From: Neobacillus sp. | GTDB taxonomy: Bacteria; Bacillota; Bacilli; Bacillales; Cytobacillaceae | NCBI GenBank assembly: GCA_029256785.1 | Contig: JAQSXG010000006.1 | Span: 1 to 32,605 of the forward strand | DNA: 32,605 nt | Direction of reading: 5' to 3' | In this document: positions 1-9,979 of the stretch, piece after piece | Numbering within the stretch: the stretch's first letter is position 1 | How the letters are laid out: every line of letters starts with the position of its first letter | Translations under genes and position numbers: made by a program | The notes under the pieces: model-generated | The model's database searches: none | The model's input: only the letters and a program-made list of their open reading frames with translations | Told to the model about the DNA's origin: nothing

Positions 1-1
1 A

Positions 2-127
2 GAAAAGCTGGGGACGATTGCTATCCTTGGACCAACAAGAATGGAATATTCCCGAGTAATTAGTTTGCTTCAATTTTTAAGCAAGGATTTAACTTCTGTC
101 CTAACAAACCTGTATCAAAAATATTAG
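2..127 (+). CDS. hrcA: HrcA heat-inducible transcription repressor, C-terminal fragment (gene starts before the window)
   Basis: Open frame from base 2 reads [41 protein letters not shown], typical of the HrcA C-terminus; followed by grpE-dnaK-dnaJ. Confidence 0.93.
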   Translation, partial: EKLGTIAILGPTRMEYSRVISLLQFLSKDLTSVLTNLYQKY

Positions 128-171
128 TGGTGGAAATATTGAGTAAGTATAGACGGATTTGAGTTCACAAA

Positions 172-192
172 GGGTGAAATCTTATTTCACCC
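172..192 (+). other. Perfect hairpin in the hrcA-grpE intergenic region (GGGTGAAAT-CTT-ATTTCACCC)
   Basis: 9-bp perfect stem with 3-nt loop, no long T-run; candidate mRNA processing/stabiliser structure. Confidence 0.6.
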
Positions 193-250
193 CTCTTTCC
201 ATGACAATAATTTATTAATAATATAAATGCCTTTAAGGGAGGTGAGTAAG

Positions 251-853
251 TTGACAAAAGAAAACAATAGCACAATCAACGAAGAATTAAATAATGAAAC
301 GAATGACCAGGTTGAACTTACCGAGGAAGAAACAGCAGAGGCTGTTTTTGCCGAAGAAGAAACGAATGGAGAAAATGGCGAAGAATCTACTAATGAAGAA
401 CATAAAGCAGAGATTCAACAGCTTATCAATAAATTAGAAGAAGCAGATAATCGTTATTTAAGACTCCAAGCAGATTTTGATAATTTCCGTCGTCGTACGC
501 GTTTAGACAGCGAGGCGAGTGAAAAATATAGAGCACAAAAATTAGCTACCAATATGCTTCCTGCAATGGATAACTTTGAAAGAGCCTTAAAACTAGAAGC
601 TGATAATGAGCAAACAAAGTCACTTCTTCAAGGTATGGAAATGGTTTATCGCAGTTTAGTTGATGCCTTGAAAAGTGAAGGCATTGAAGCACTTGAGGCA
701 GTTGGTAAAGAGTTTGATCCGAACTTCCATCAAGCAGTTATGACAGATGATAACGAAGAATACGGTTCAAATATTGTGACGGAAGAATATCAAAAAGGTT
801 ACATGATAAAAGATCGAGTTCTTCGTCCGGCAATGGTTAAAGTAAATCAATAA
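251..853 (+). CDS. grpE: GrpE nucleotide exchange factor
   Basis: ORF 227..853; the SD-like GGGAGGTG lies after the ATG at 227, so TTG at 251 is the likelier start. Coiled-coil N-terminus and GrpE core ([24 protein letters not shown]-like). Confidence 0.95.
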   Translation: MTKENNSTINEELNNETNDQVELTEEETAEAVFAEEETNGENGEESTNEEHKAEIQQLINKLEEADNRYLRLQADFDNFRRRTRLDSEASEKYRAQKLATNMLPAMDNFERALKLEADNEQTKSLLQGMEMVYRSLVDALKSEGIEALEAVGKEFDPNFHQAVMTDDNEEYGSNIVTEEYQKGYMIKDRVLRPAMVKVNQ

Positions 854-884
854 TAACTACATAATTTATTAGGAGGAAAAGGAA

Positions 885-2726
885 ATGAGTAAAATTATCG
901 GTATTGACCTTGGAACAACTAACTCTTGTGTTGCTGTTCTTGAAGGTGGGGAACCAAAGGTAATTCCAAATCCAGAAGGAAACCGTACAACACCATCTGT
1001 TGTTGCATTCAAAAATGGCGAACGTCAAGTGGGTGAAGTGGCAAAGCGTCAGGCGATTACAAACCCAAACACCATTATGTCTGTTAAACGTCATATGGGA
1101 ACAGATACAAAAGTAGAAGCAGAAGGTAAAAACTATACACCACAGGAAATGTCTGCAATCATCTTGCAATACTTAAAGTCTTATGCAGAAGACTATCTTG
1201 GAGAGCCTGTTACAAAAGCAGTTATCACTGTTCCTGCTTACTTTAATGATGCTGAGCGTCAAGCAACAAAAGATGCAGGTAGAATTGCTGGTCTTGAAGT
1301 TGAACGTATTATCAATGAACCAACTGCAGCAGCACTTGCCTTTGGATTAGATAAGACCGATCAAGATCAAACCATTCTCGTATACGATCTTGGTGGTGGT
1401 ACGTTTGACGTATCTATCCTTGAACTAGGCGATGGTGTGTTTGAAGTAAAATCAACTGCTGGAGATAATCGTCTGGGCGGAGATGACTTTGACCAAGTTA
1501 TTATTGATTATTTAGTTGAACAATTCAAAAAGGATAATGGGATTGACCTTTCAAAAGATAAAATGGCTCTACAACGCTTAAAGGATGCAGCTGAAAAAGC
1601 GAAAAAGGATTTATCTGGTGTAACTTCAACACAAATTTCACTACCGTTCATTACTGCAGGAGCAGCTGGCCCACTTCACCTTGAAATAACATTGTCTAGA
1701 GCAAAATTTGATGAATTATCAAGTGATCTTGTGGAGCGGACAATGGGTCCTACTCGTCAAGCATTAAGTGATGCTGGTTTAAGTCCGTCACAATTAGATA
1801 AAGTTATTCTTGTTGGTGGTTCAACACGAATTCCTGCTGTTCAAGAAGCAATAAAAAAAGCAACAGGACAAGAGCCACACCGTGGTGTTAACCCGGATGA
1901 AGTAGTAGCAATGGGTGCTGCGATTCAGGGTGGCGTAATCACTGGTGATGTTAAGGACGTTGTATTATTAGACGTTACACCACTTTCACTTGGTATTGAA
2001 ACAATGGGTGGAGTGTTCACTAAATTGATTGATCGCAACACAACGATTCCTACTTCTAAATCACAAGTTTTCTCAACAGCAGCGGATAGCCAAACTGCAG
2101 TTGATATTCATGTACTTCAAGGTGAACGCCCAATGGCAAATGATAATAAAACACTTGGTCGTTTCCAATTAACTGATATTCCACCAGCACCACGTGGCGT
2201 ACCACAAATTGAAGTTAACTTTGATATTGATAAGAATGGTATTGTAAATGTTCGTGCGAAAGATCTTGGTACAAATAAAGAACAACAAATTACCATTAAA
2301 TCTTCAACAGGTCTTTCTGATGAAGAGATTCAAAAAATGGTGAGAGAAGCGGAAGAGAACGCAGAAGCCGATAAAGCTCGTAAAGAAGAAGTGGAGCTTC
2401 GTAATGAAGCAGACCAATTAGTCTTTACAACTGAAAAAACATTAAAAGACCTTGAAGATAAGGTAGATGCAGCTGAAATCGCTAAAGCAAACGAAGCGAA
2501 AGATGCATTAAAAGAAGCAATTGAGAAGAATGAACTTGATGCTATCCGTGCTAAAAAGGATGCCTTACAGGAAATTGTTCAGGCATTAACTGTTAAACTA
2601 TATGAAGAAGCTGCAAAAGCACAAGGTGGTCAAGGTCCACAAGGTCCAGAGGGTGGAAGTTCTGCTGGAGCTGCGGACGACAATGTTGTCGATGCAGAGT
2701 TCGAAGAAATTAAAGAAGAAAAGTAA
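885..2726 (+). CDS. dnaK: Chaperone DnaK (Hsp70)
   Basis: [22 protein letters not shown]..., [16 protein letters not shown], acidic C-terminus; RBS AGGAGG upstream. Confidence 0.99.
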   Translation: MSKIIGIDLGTTNSCVAVLEGGEPKVIPNPEGNRTTPSVVAFKNGERQVGEVAKRQAITNPNTIMSVKRHMGTDTKVEAEGKNYTPQEMSAIILQYLKSYAEDYLGEPVTKAVITVPAYFNDAERQATKDAGRIAGLEVERIINEPTAAALAFGLDKTDQDQTILVYDLGGGTFDVSILELGDGVFEVKSTAGDNRLGGDDFDQVIIDYLVEQFKKDNGIDLSKDKMALQRLKDAAEKAKKDLSGVTSTQISLPFITAGAAGPLHLEITLSRAKFDELSSDLVERTMGPTRQALSDAGLSPSQLDKVILVGGSTRIPAVQEAIKKATGQEPHRGVNPDEVVAMGAAIQGGVITGDVKDVVLLDVTPLSLGIETMGGVFTKLIDRNTTIPTSKSQVFSTAADSQTAVDIHVLQGERPMANDNKTLGRFQLTDIPPAPRGVPQIEVNFDIDKNGIVNVRAKDLGTNKEQQITIKSSTGLSDEEIQKMVREAEENAEADKARKEEVELRNEADQLVFTTEKTLKDLEDKVDAAEIAKANEAKDALKEAIEKNELDAIRAKKDALQEIVQALTVKLYEEAAKAQGGQGPQGPEGGSSAGAADDNVVDAEFEEIKEEK

Positions 2727-2796
2727 AACTACTGAAAGCAACACTTAACTAAATGCTCGACAAGTAGTCTTCCAGCATGAAGTTTTGTATCTACCG

Positions 2797-2834
2797 AAAA
2801 AGTCAAAGTCAGACTCTAGACTTTGGCTTTTTCA
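2797..2834 (+). terminator. Terminator-like hairpin between dnaK and dnaJ
   Basis: AAAAAGTCAAAGTC...GACTTTGGCTTTTT inverted repeat ending in a T-rich tract. Confidence 0.75.
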
Positions 2835-2864
2835 TTGCATTAACCTTGTAAAGGGTGTTAGAAT
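2835..2864 (+). promoter_or_regulatory. Candidate sigma-A promoter upstream of dnaJ (TTGCAT-18-TAGAAT)
   Basis: -35 TTGCAT 2835-2840, 18-nt spacer, -10 TAGAAT 2859-2864, directly after the dnaK terminator. Confidence 0.5.
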
Positions 2865-2897
2865 AGTCTTTATGTGACAGATTCGGGAGTGGTAATC

Positions 2898-4034
2898 ATG
2901 AGTAAACGGGATTACTATGAAGTGCTAGGTGTAAGTAAGAGCGCTTCTAAGGATGAAATAAAAAAGGCGTATCGAAAGCTCTCTAAACAATATCATCCTG
3001 ATATTAATAAAGCGGAAGATGCGGCAGATAAATTTAAAGAAATCGCTGAAGCTTATGAGGTATTAAGCGATGATCAGAAGAAAGCACAATATGACCAGTT
3101 CGGCCATGCTAATCCAAACCAAGGATTTGGTGGTGGAGGAGACTTTGGCGGTGGTTTTGGCGGCTTCGAAGATATTTTCAATACCTTCTTTGGCGGCGGT
3201 GGAGGTGGAGGTTCACGGAGACGTGATCCGAATGCACCGAGGCAGGGTGCTGACCTTCAATATACAATGACTATATCTTTTGAAGAAGCTGCGTTCGGGA
3301 AAGAAACAGATATTGAAATCCCACGCGAGGAAACATGTGGCACGTGTAATGGCTCTGGTGCAAAGAAAGGGACCAAACCTGAAACGTGTAATCATTGTCA
3401 TGGTACTGGCCAGCTAAATGTAGAACAAAATACACCATTTGGGCGAATTGTAAATCGACGGGTATGTAATTACTGTAATGGAACAGGAAAAGATATCAAG
3501 CATAAGTGTTCAACCTGTGGCGGTAATGGACGTGTGAACAAACGGAAGAAGATTCATGTAAAAATACCAGCAGGAATCGATGATGGCCAGCAGCTAAGAG
3601 TGACTGGTCAGGGCGAAGCCGGTATTAACGGTGGTCCATCTGGAGACCTTTTCATTGTTTTCCATGTACGAGAGCATGAATTCTTCGAGCGTGATGGCGA
3701 TGATGTTTATTGTGAAATGCCAATCACATTTGTTCAGGCATCACTCGGGGCTGAAATTGAAGTGCCGACATTACACGGGAAAGTTAAAGTTAAGGTTCCT
3801 AGCGGGACTCAAACAGGAACCAAATTCCGTTTAAAGGGCAAAGGAATTCCAAATGTACGGGGTTACGGTGTAGGAGATCAGCATATCATTGTTAGAATTA
3901 TTACCCCAACAAAACTTAGTGATAAACAAAAGCAACTTCTTCGTGAATTTGCTGAAATTAGTGGTACTTCACCGATTGGTGAACATGAAGAAGGCTTTTT
4001 CTCTAAAGTAAAACGAGCCTTTAAGGGCGAGTAA
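2898..4034 (+). CDS. dnaJ: Chaperone DnaJ
   Basis: [37 protein letters not shown] region, four CxxCxGxG zinc motifs. ATG 2898 with GGGAGTGG SD preferred over the ORF-track start at 2874. Confidence 0.98.
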   Translation: MSKRDYYEVLGVSKSASKDEIKKAYRKLSKQYHPDINKAEDAADKFKEIAEAYEVLSDDQKKAQYDQFGHANPNQGFGGGGDFGGGFGGFEDIFNTFFGGGGGGGSRRRDPNAPRQGADLQYTMTISFEEAAFGKETDIEIPREETCGTCNGSGAKKGTKPETCNHCHGTGQLNVEQNTPFGRIVNRRVCNYCNGTGKDIKHKCSTCGGNGRVNKRKKIHVKIPAGIDDGQQLRVTGQGEAGINGGPSGDLFIVFHVREHEFFERDGDDVYCEMPITFVQASLGAEIEVPTLHGKVKVKVPSGTQTGTKFRLKGKGIPNVRGYGVGDQHIIVRIITPTKLSDKQKQLLREFAEISGTSPIGEHEEGFFSKVKRAFKGE

Positions 4035-4054
4035 GAAGGATTGGAGTTGGTAGA

Positions 4055-4996
4055 ATGAAGTGGTCAGAAATTAGTATCCACACTACAAACGAAGCGATAG
4101 AACCAGTATCGCATATTTTACACGAGGCCGGTGCTAGCGGTGTTGTTATCGAAGATCCTTTCGAACTACTTAAGGAAAGAGAGGATCAATTCGGGGAAAT
4201 CTACCAACTCAATCCAGATGATTACCCTGAAGAAGGTGTAATAGTTAAGGCCTACCTACCTGTAAATAGTTTCTTAGGTGAAACCGTGGATGCCATTAAA
4301 GAATCCATTAATAACCTTATAGTCCACAACATTGATATTGGAAAAAATAATGTAACTATAAGTGAAGTAAATGAAGAAGAATGGGCGACAGCGTGGAAAA
4401 AGTATTATCATCCTGTTAAAATATCTGAGCGATTTACCATTGTTCCTACTTGGGAAATCTATACTCCTGTAAGCAGTGATGAATTAATTATTGAGTTGGA
4501 TCCTGGTATGGCATTTGGAACGGGGACACACCCAACCACTGTTATGTGTATCCAATCTCTCGAAAGAACGGTTCGTCCTGGTGACAGAGTCATTGATGTT
4601 GGTACCGGTTCAGGCGTTCTAAGTATTGCTGCTGCAATGCTTGGAGCTGAAGATGTACGTGCATTTGATCTTGACGAAATTGCAGTTACGACAGCAAGGG
4701 TTAACATTAAGCTTAATAAAGTAAACAATCGTGTCGTAACTTCACAAAATAATTTACTGAATGGTGTAGAAGAGAATTCTGCAGATGTGATTGTTGCAAA
4801 TATTCTTGCGGAGGTTATCCTTCGATTTACCGATGATGTAGCTAAGGTTGTGAAACCAGGAGGCTCTTTCATTGCCTCGGGAATTATTAAACAGAAAAAG
4901 GATCAAGTGAAGGATGCACTAATTGCATCTGGCTTCGAAATTATTGAAACAATCTTGATGGAAGATTGGGTTGCCATAATTGCGAAAAGACTATAA
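4055..4996 (+). CDS. prmA: Ribosomal protein L11 methyltransferase
   Basis: [26 protein letters not shown]..., [29 protein letters not shown]; downstream of dnaJ. Confidence 0.97.
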   Translation: MKWSEISIHTTNEAIEPVSHILHEAGASGVVIEDPFELLKEREDQFGEIYQLNPDDYPEEGVIVKAYLPVNSFLGETVDAIKESINNLIVHNIDIGKNNVTISEVNEEEWATAWKKYYHPVKISERFTIVPTWEIYTPVSSDELIIELDPGMAFGTGTHPTTVMCIQSLERTVRPGDRVIDVGTGSGVLSIAAAMLGAEDVRAFDLDEIAVTTARVNIKLNKVNNRVVTSQNNLLNGVEENSADVIVANILAEVILRFTDDVAKVVKPGGSFIASGIIKQKKDQVKDALIASGFEIIETILMEDWVAIIAKRL

Positions 4997-5000
4997 ATGA

Positions 5001-5028
5001 AAAGGGGGAAATAACCCCTTTTTTTCTC
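5001..5028 (+). terminator. Intrinsic terminator after prmA
   Basis: AAAAGGGG-GAAATAA-CCCCTTTTTTT. Confidence 0.75.
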
Positions 5029-5070
5029 GTTTGATTTACAAAAAAGTAAAAAACTAAAGGGGTGCATTTT

Positions 5071-5820
5071 TTGCAGCGCTACTTTGTTAAACAACGAGCA
5101 ATAGATAATCGGTTTTTCATTGAAGAGGAAGACCGCCATCACATTAGTAAGGTAATGCGCATGTCAATAGGTGATGAAATCATTTGTGTCGATCCTGATA
5201 ATCTTTCAGCTAATTGTAGAATTACAGAAATTACCGATGAACAAGTTATTGTTGACGTTGTACAATGGAAAGATGAGATTTCAGAGTTGCCTATTAAAGT
5301 AATTATTGCTAGTGGCTTACCCAAAGGGGACAAGCTTGAATGGATCATTCAAAAAGGCACTGAACTTGGTGCTCATGAATTTCTACCATTTACAGCACGG
5401 CGTTCTGTCGTGAAATGGGATGAAAAAAAGGCAGCTAAGAAAGTTGATAGATGGCAGAAAATTGCCAAAGAAGCTGCAGAACAATCTCATCGCAGTTTTT
5501 TACCTGAAGTGGTTAGCCCGATGAGCTTTAAAACATTACTTGAAAAGAGTATATACTTTCATTACAAATTAGTTGCCTTTGAAGAGGAAAGCAGAAACGG
5601 TGAATCCTCAGTTTTCGCGAGCACTCTCCAAAAAATGAGGCCAGGTGATTCCTTACTATTAGTATTTGGTCCTGAAGGCGGATTAACCGATGATGAAGTC
5701 CAAGTAATGCTAGAATCTGGTTTCAGTCTTTGTGGATTAGGCCCGCGCATTTTAAGAACGGAGACAGCTCCCTTATATGCTCTTGGGGCAATTTCCTACC
5801 ATTTTGAATTATTGAGGTGA
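5071..5820 (+). CDS. rsmE: 16S rRNA m3U1498 methyltransferase RsmE
   Basis: MQRYFVKQRAIDNRFFIEEEDRHHISKVMRM..., LVFGPEGGLTDDEV, LGPRILRTETAPLYAL. TTG 5071 is better spaced from AAAGGGG than GTG 5062. Confidence 0.96.
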   Translation: MQRYFVKQRAIDNRFFIEEEDRHHISKVMRMSIGDEIICVDPDNLSANCRITEITDEQVIVDVVQWKDEISELPIKVIIASGLPKGDKLEWIIQKGTELGAHEFLPFTARRSVVKWDEKKAAKKVDRWQKIAKEAAEQSHRSFLPEVVSPMSFKTLLEKSIYFHYKLVAFEEESRNGESSVFASTLQKMRPGDSLLLVFGPEGGLTDDEVQVMLESGFSLCGLGPRILRTETAPLYALGAISYHFELLR

Positions 5821-5825
5821 ATATT

Positions 5826-7187
5826 ATGCCAACAGTCGCTTTTCATACTCTTGGTTGTAAAGTGAACCATTATGAAACAGAAGCAATATGGCAATTGTTC
5901 AAGCAAGAAGGCTATGAACGTGTGGATTTTGAATCCATTTCTGATGTATATATTATTAATACCTGTACAGTAACTAATACTGGTGACAAGAAAAGTCGTC
6001 AAGTCATCCGACGTGCTGTTCGTAAAAACCCTGATGCTGTTATTTGTGTAACGGGTTGTTACGCACAAACCTCGCCTGCTGAAATTATGGCTATTCCTGG
6101 TGTTGATATAGTGGTTGGAACACAGGATCGGGTGAAAATGCTTGAGTATATTCAACAGTACAAAGAGGAACGCCAACCAATCAATGGTGTTGGTAATATC
6201 ATGAAAAATCGTGTATACGAGGAACTTGATGTTCCCGCGTTTACCGACCGTACACGTGCATCTTTGAAAATCCAAGAGGGCTGTAATAACTTTTGTACCT
6301 TCTGTATTATTCCGTGGGCTCGTGGCTTAATGAGATCACGCGATCCAAAAGAAGTCATTCGCCAAGCGCAACAGCTTGTGGATGCAGGTTATAAGGAAAT
6401 TGTTCTAACTGGAATTCATACAGGCGGTTATGGGGAAGACATGAAGGACTACAATTTAGCCATGTTACTCCGGGATTTAGAAGCCGGAGTTAAAGGGTTA
6501 GCACGTCTTCGTATCTCATCTATTGAAGCTAGTCAAATTACTGATGAAGTGGTAGAGGTAATTAAACAATCAAACATTATTGTTCGTCATCTGCATATCC
6601 CACTTCAATCAGGTTCAAATACTGTATTAAAAAGAATGCGCCGTAAATATACGATGGAATTCTTTGGAGAAAGATTAGATCGTCTAAAAGAAGTACTCCC
6701 GGGACTTGCTGTAACTTCTGATGTGATTGTAGGTTTTCCAGGTGAAACGGAAGAAGAGTTTATGGAGACGTATGATTTTATTAATAAGCATAAATTCTCT
6801 GAACTCCATGTTTTCCCGTATTCTAAGCGTACAGGAACGCCTGCTGCACGTATGGAAGATCAAGTGGATGAAGATAGTAAGAATGACCGCGTCCATCGTT
6901 TAATATCCCTTTCTGATCAATTAGCTAAGGAATATTCTTCGAAATTTGAAAATCAATTATTAGAGATTATTCCTGAAGAGGAATTCAGTGATGGTATGTA
7001 TGTTGGTTATACGGATAACTATTTGAAGGTTGTTATTCCTGCGACTGAGGACTTGATTGGTAAAATTGTGAAGGTGAAAATCTCTAAGGCGGGGTATCCG
7101 TATAATGAGGGACAATTTGTCCGTGTAATTGAGGATCATTTGACATTAAGAGAAGAATTAATGGTAAATGAAGAAGCTGCCATTTAA
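5826..7187 (+). CDS. mtaB: tRNA (N6-threonylcarbamoyladenosine37) methylthiotransferase MtaB (radical SAM)
   Basis: MPTVAFHTLGCKVNHYETEAIWQLF, EGCNNFCTFCIIPWARG, LQSGSNTVLKRMRRKY; GAGGTG SD then ATG 5826. Confidence 0.97.
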   Translation: MPTVAFHTLGCKVNHYETEAIWQLFKQEGYERVDFESISDVYIINTCTVTNTGDKKSRQVIRRAVRKNPDAVICVTGCYAQTSPAEIMAIPGVDIVVGTQDRVKMLEYIQQYKEERQPINGVGNIMKNRVYEELDVPAFTDRTRASLKIQEGCNNFCTFCIIPWARGLMRSRDPKEVIRQAQQLVDAGYKEIVLTGIHTGGYGEDMKDYNLAMLLRDLEAGVKGLARLRISSIEASQITDEVVEVIKQSNIIVRHLHIPLQSGSNTVLKRMRRKYTMEFFGERLDRLKEVLPGLAVTSDVIVGFPGETEEEFMETYDFINKHKFSELHVFPYSKRTGTPAARMEDQVDEDSKNDRVHRLISLSDQLAKEYSSKFENQLLEIIPEEEFSDGMYVGYTDNYLKVVIPATEDLIGKIVKVKISKAGYPYNEGQFVRVIEDHLTLREELMVNEEAAI

Positions 7188-7211
7188 GGACCTATTTGGT
7201 CCTTTTTTTTT
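7186..7211 (+). terminator. Intrinsic terminator after mtaB
   Basis: AAGGACC-TATTT-GGTCCTT followed by a T-run. Confidence 0.85.
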
Positions 7212-7263
7212 CGTTTTTGAGGGTATCCTAATATTAGCAGCACATTTCTTTCTGAAAGGCTTT

Positions 7264-7300
7264 GCTTGTTGATTTCTGCTCTAGGCGCTTCGCTTTCCGC
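7264..7300. repeat. Terminal fragment resembling a dispersed Bacillus repeat element (TTGATTTCTGCTCTAGGCGCTTCGCTTTCCGC)
   Basis: Recalled similarity to the widely dispersed Bacillus motif TTGATTTCCGCTCCAGGCGCTTCGCTTTCCGCGGG; locally higher GC; non-coding upstream of deoC. Confidence 0.6.
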
Positions 7301-7358
7301 ACCAATTAACGTAAACAACAATTACCTTATAAGAATGGAAATTGAAAGGGGTACTTTA

Positions 7359-8033
7359 ATGGCTACTTCGAACATTGCTGCAATGATTGATCACACTCTG
7401 TTAAAACCAGAGGCAACAAAGCAACAAATTGAAACACTTTGCCAAGAGGCAATCGAGCATAAATTTTTTTCAGTTTGTGTTAATCCAGCATGGGTCAGGA
7501 CATCGAAAGAACTTGTAAAAGGAAGCGGTGTTAAGGTCTGTACTGTTATTGGGTTTCCTCTAGGGGCAACGACGTCGGAGACAAAGGCGTTTGAGACCAA
7601 AAATGCAATCGAAAACGGCGCGGATGAAGTTGATATGGTTATTAATATTGGAGCATTAAAGGATAAAAATGATTCACTTGTGGAAAATGACATTCGAGCT
7701 GTTGTTGAGGCAGCAAAGGGGAAGGCATTAACCAAAGTCATTATAGAAACAAGCCTGTTAACAAGAGAAGAGAAGATCCGTGATTGTGAACTATCGGTGA
7801 AAGCTGGCGCGGATTATGTTAAAACATCCACGGGATTTTCAACCGGTGGCGCAACAATTGAAGATATAGAATTGATGAGAAAAACTGTGGGACCAACAAT
7901 CGGTGTGAAAGCATCAGGTGGTGTAAGGAATACAGAGGATACACAGAATATGATAAAGGCAGGAGCGACTAGGATTGGTGCTAGTGCAGGAGTTTCTATC
8001 CTAAAAGGTTTAACGGTTACTGCTGATTATTAA
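7359..8033 (+). CDS. deoC: Deoxyribose-phosphate aldolase
   Basis: [31 protein letters not shown]..., [41 protein letters not shown] 7359 follows GAAAGGGG; the ORF-track start at 7266 lies in repeat remnant. Confidence 0.97.
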   Translation: MATSNIAAMIDHTLLKPEATKQQIETLCQEAIEHKFFSVCVNPAWVRTSKELVKGSGVKVCTVIGFPLGATTSETKAFETKNAIENGADEVDMVINIGALKDKNDSLVENDIRAVVEAAKGKALTKVIIETSLLTREEKIRDCELSVKAGADYVKTSTGFSTGGATIEDIELMRKTVGPTIGVKASGGVRNTEDTQNMIKAGATRIGASAGVSILKGLTVTADY

Positions 8034-8034
8034 A

Positions 8035-8063
8035 AAAGAAGACGGCCGAGTGCCGTCTTCTTT
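8035..8063. terminator. Bidirectional terminator between deoC and the convergent yqeW-like gene
   Basis: Perfect 12-bp stem AAAGAAGACGGC-CGAGT-GCCGTCTTCTTT with A/T flanks. Confidence 0.9.
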
Positions 8064-8991
8064 ATTGTGGCTTATTACCATGGAACCTTAAAATCAATTG
8101 GCCAAACTTTGTGGCAAAAGGCAAGACTATAAGAGAAGAAACTACATTAAATAAAACACTTATATGTGCTAGTTGAACCATTTTCGTGTCTGCTAGTAAA
8201 TGTGCATTTGCACTTAAGACAGGAATAAATGGTACAAAGAGTAATACGCCAAAAACATTGAGGTAAACATGTGCGTAAGCAGCTAACCTCGACTCCTTAC
8301 CGCCACCAATGGAAGCAAAAAGCGCAGTTATACAGGTTCCGATATTTGCCCCGAAAACTATAGCGATCCCCGCATCTAGATGAAGCAACCCAGCTGTAAG
8401 GAAACCCATTGTTATCCCTGTCATTGCTGTACTAGATTGAATCACAGCTGTAATTGCTGCCCCTGTGGCTAAGCTTAGTATGAGGTTGTCATTAATAGAA
8501 ATAATAAATTGATGAATAAATGGCAGCGATGTTAACGGATGCGCTAATAGTTCAAAACCTTTCATTGCTGTGAAAACAGAAGCAATTCCAAATAGTAGCA
8601 TTCCGATACTTCTTATTTTGATATTTTTAAAAAAAGTAAGGACTGCGCCGATAATTGCTAATGGAACCAGTATAGAATCTAAGTTAAAGGTGATTAGTTC
8701 CGTTTTAAATGTTGTTCCAATATTTGTACCAAGTATAATGCCAATAGATTGTGGGAATGTCATAATTTTCGTGGAAATTAAACCGATGGTGATTACCATA
8801 ACCGCTGAACTGCTTTGGAGGAGTGCAGTAACAAAAGTACCTGTTACCATTCCTTTCAAAGGAGTACTCGTCAATTTAGTCATCCAGCCCTTTAATTTAT
8901 CGGCAGACAAATTAAATAAACCAAATCTAATAATTGTCATGCCAAAAATAAATAATAAAATAAATAAAATAAATAATAGTATGTATAGCAT
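8062..8991 (-). CDS. yqeW: Na+/Pi-cotransporter (NptA/PhoU-less) family membrane protein, YqeW-like
   Basis: Duplicated QSSSAVMV / QSSTAMTG motifs, LGTNIGTTFKTELI and FGANIGTCITAL; hydrophobic protein; syntenic position. Confidence 0.88.
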   Translation of the reverse strand: MLYILLFILFILLFIFGMTIIRFGLFNLSADKLKGWMTKLTSTPLKGMVTGTFVTALLQSSSAVMVITIGLISTKIMTFPQSIGIILGTNIGTTFKTELITFNLDSILVPLAIIGAVLTFFKNIKIRSIGMLLFGIASVFTAMKGFELLAHPLTSLPFIHQFIISINDNLILSLATGAAITAVIQSSTAMTGITMGFLTAGLLHLDAGIAIVFGANIGTCITALFASIGGGKESRLAAYAHVYLNVFGVLLFVPFIPVLSANAHLLADTKMVQLAHISVLFNVVSSLIVLPFATKFGQLILRFHGNKPQ

Positions 8992-9128
8992 GTCTTCACC
9001 TCTCTTAAATTCTATTCGAATTTGAGGAGGACATGCTACATTTAACTAAATTTTGGTACACCTGTTCATAAATTTGTACAATGTTCTATAAAAGTGGGAA
9101 AAGCAGGTTTAATCTAACTGAAATACAG

Positions 9129-9157
9129 TTGACCTTGTCAAAAGGTTATATTATAAT
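9129..9157 (+). promoter_or_regulatory. Sigma-A promoter for rpsU (TTGACC-17-TATAAT)
   Basis: -35 TTGACC 9129-9134, 17-nt spacer, -10 TATAAT 9152-9157. Confidence 0.8.
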
Positions 9158-9214
9158 CTAAAGGTACATGGATTGAATGTAAAGTGTGTTGTGTTTCGGA
9201 GGGAGGGAAAGAGA

Positions 9215-9388
9215 ATGTCTAAAACCGTCGTTAAGAAAAACGAATCGCTTGAAGATGCTCTTCGTCGCTTCAAACGTACAGTATCAAAAACTGGTACTTT
9301 GCAAGAGGCAAGAAAGCGCGAATTCTACGAAAAGCCAAGTGTAAAGCGTAAGAAAAAGTCAGAAGCAGCAAGAAAACGTAAGTTCTAA
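9215..9388 (+). CDS. rpsU: 30S ribosomal protein S21
   Basis: [69 protein letters not shown]. Confidence 0.98.
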   Translation: MSKTVVKKNESLEDALRRFKRTVSKTGTLQEARKREFYEKPSVKRKKKSEAARKRKF

Positions 9389-9405
9389 AGAGAGGGTGTA
9401 ATTAA

Positions 9406-9852
9406 TTGAGTCTTCTCGAGCGTTTAAATAGTGACATGAAACAAGCGATGAGAAATAAGGAAAAAGACAAACTTTCTGTCATTCGGATGGTAAAAGCTTC
9501 ATTGCAAAATGAAGTAATAAAGCTTGGAAAAAGCGAACTCTCCGTAGATGAAGAGTTAACAATCCTTTCTCGCGAAGTAAAGCAACGCAAGGACTCCCTC
9601 CATGAATTTGATAAAGCAGGTCGTCAAGACCTTGTTGATAAATTGCGTACAGAATTGGCAGTAGTCGAACTGTATTTACCGGAACAGCTTTCTGAAGAAG
9701 AGTTGTCAAATATTGTTAAACAAACAATAGATGAGGTCGGCGCAACATCAAAAGCGGATATGGGAAAAGTGATGGCAGCAGTTATGCCGAAAGTAAAAGG
9801 CAAAACGGACGGATCACTTGTTAATAAATTTGTACAACAACACCTTTCATAA
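9406..9852 (+). CDS. yqeY: GatB/YqeY domain protein
   Basis: [36 protein letters not shown]..., [39 protein letters not shown] start. Confidence 0.96.
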   Translation: MSLLERLNSDMKQAMRNKEKDKLSVIRMVKASLQNEVIKLGKSELSVDEELTILSREVKQRKDSLHEFDKAGRQDLVDKLRTELAVVELYLPEQLSEEELSNIVKQTIDEVGATSKADMGKVMAAVMPKVKGKTDGSLVNKFVQQHLS

Positions 9853-9866
9853 TTATTCTGACAACA

Positions 9867-9900
9867 AAACCGTAGGCATAATGCCTGCGGTGTTTTTATT
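9867..9900 (+). terminator. Intrinsic terminator after yqeY
   Basis: ACCGTAGGCAT-A-ATGCCTGCGGTGTTTTTATT. Confidence 0.8.
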
Positions 9901-9910
9901 TTTAAAAGGA

Positions 9911-9936
9911 TGAATCTTTTTTATGATTGATTCGTA
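9911..9936 (+). promoter_or_regulatory. Candidate ECF/sigma-W-like promoter (TGAATC-16-CGTA) upstream of nfeD-floA-yqfB
   Basis: TGAATC 9911-9916 (one mismatch to TGAAAC), 16-nt spacer, CGTA 9933-9936. The orthologous B. subtilis yqeZ-floA-yqfB operon is known to be sigma-W controlled. Confidence 0.6.
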
Positions 9937-9979
9937 TTACTAGAGACTGTTAAATCGCATAGTTGAGAGGAGGGGACGT

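Noticed and set aside
837-1169. Antisense ORF opposite dnaK (and many similar minus-strand ORFs: 3213-3401, 4459-4872, 5796-6275, 7391-7741, 10117-10593, 11350-11643, 15098-15400, 23346-23648, 26375-26833)
   Set aside because: Shadow frames of strongly recognised genes, low-complexity or Cys/Ser/Phe-rich compositions, no SD or synteny support.
4903-5142. Minus-strand ORF spanning the prmA-rsmE junction
   Set aside because: Crosses a terminator and two confident genes; no independent support.
8570-9025. 151-aa plus-strand ORF opposite yqeW
   Set aside because: Mirror of a hydrophobic transporter gene; composition (Ile/Asn/Pro/Lys) fits an antisense artefact.
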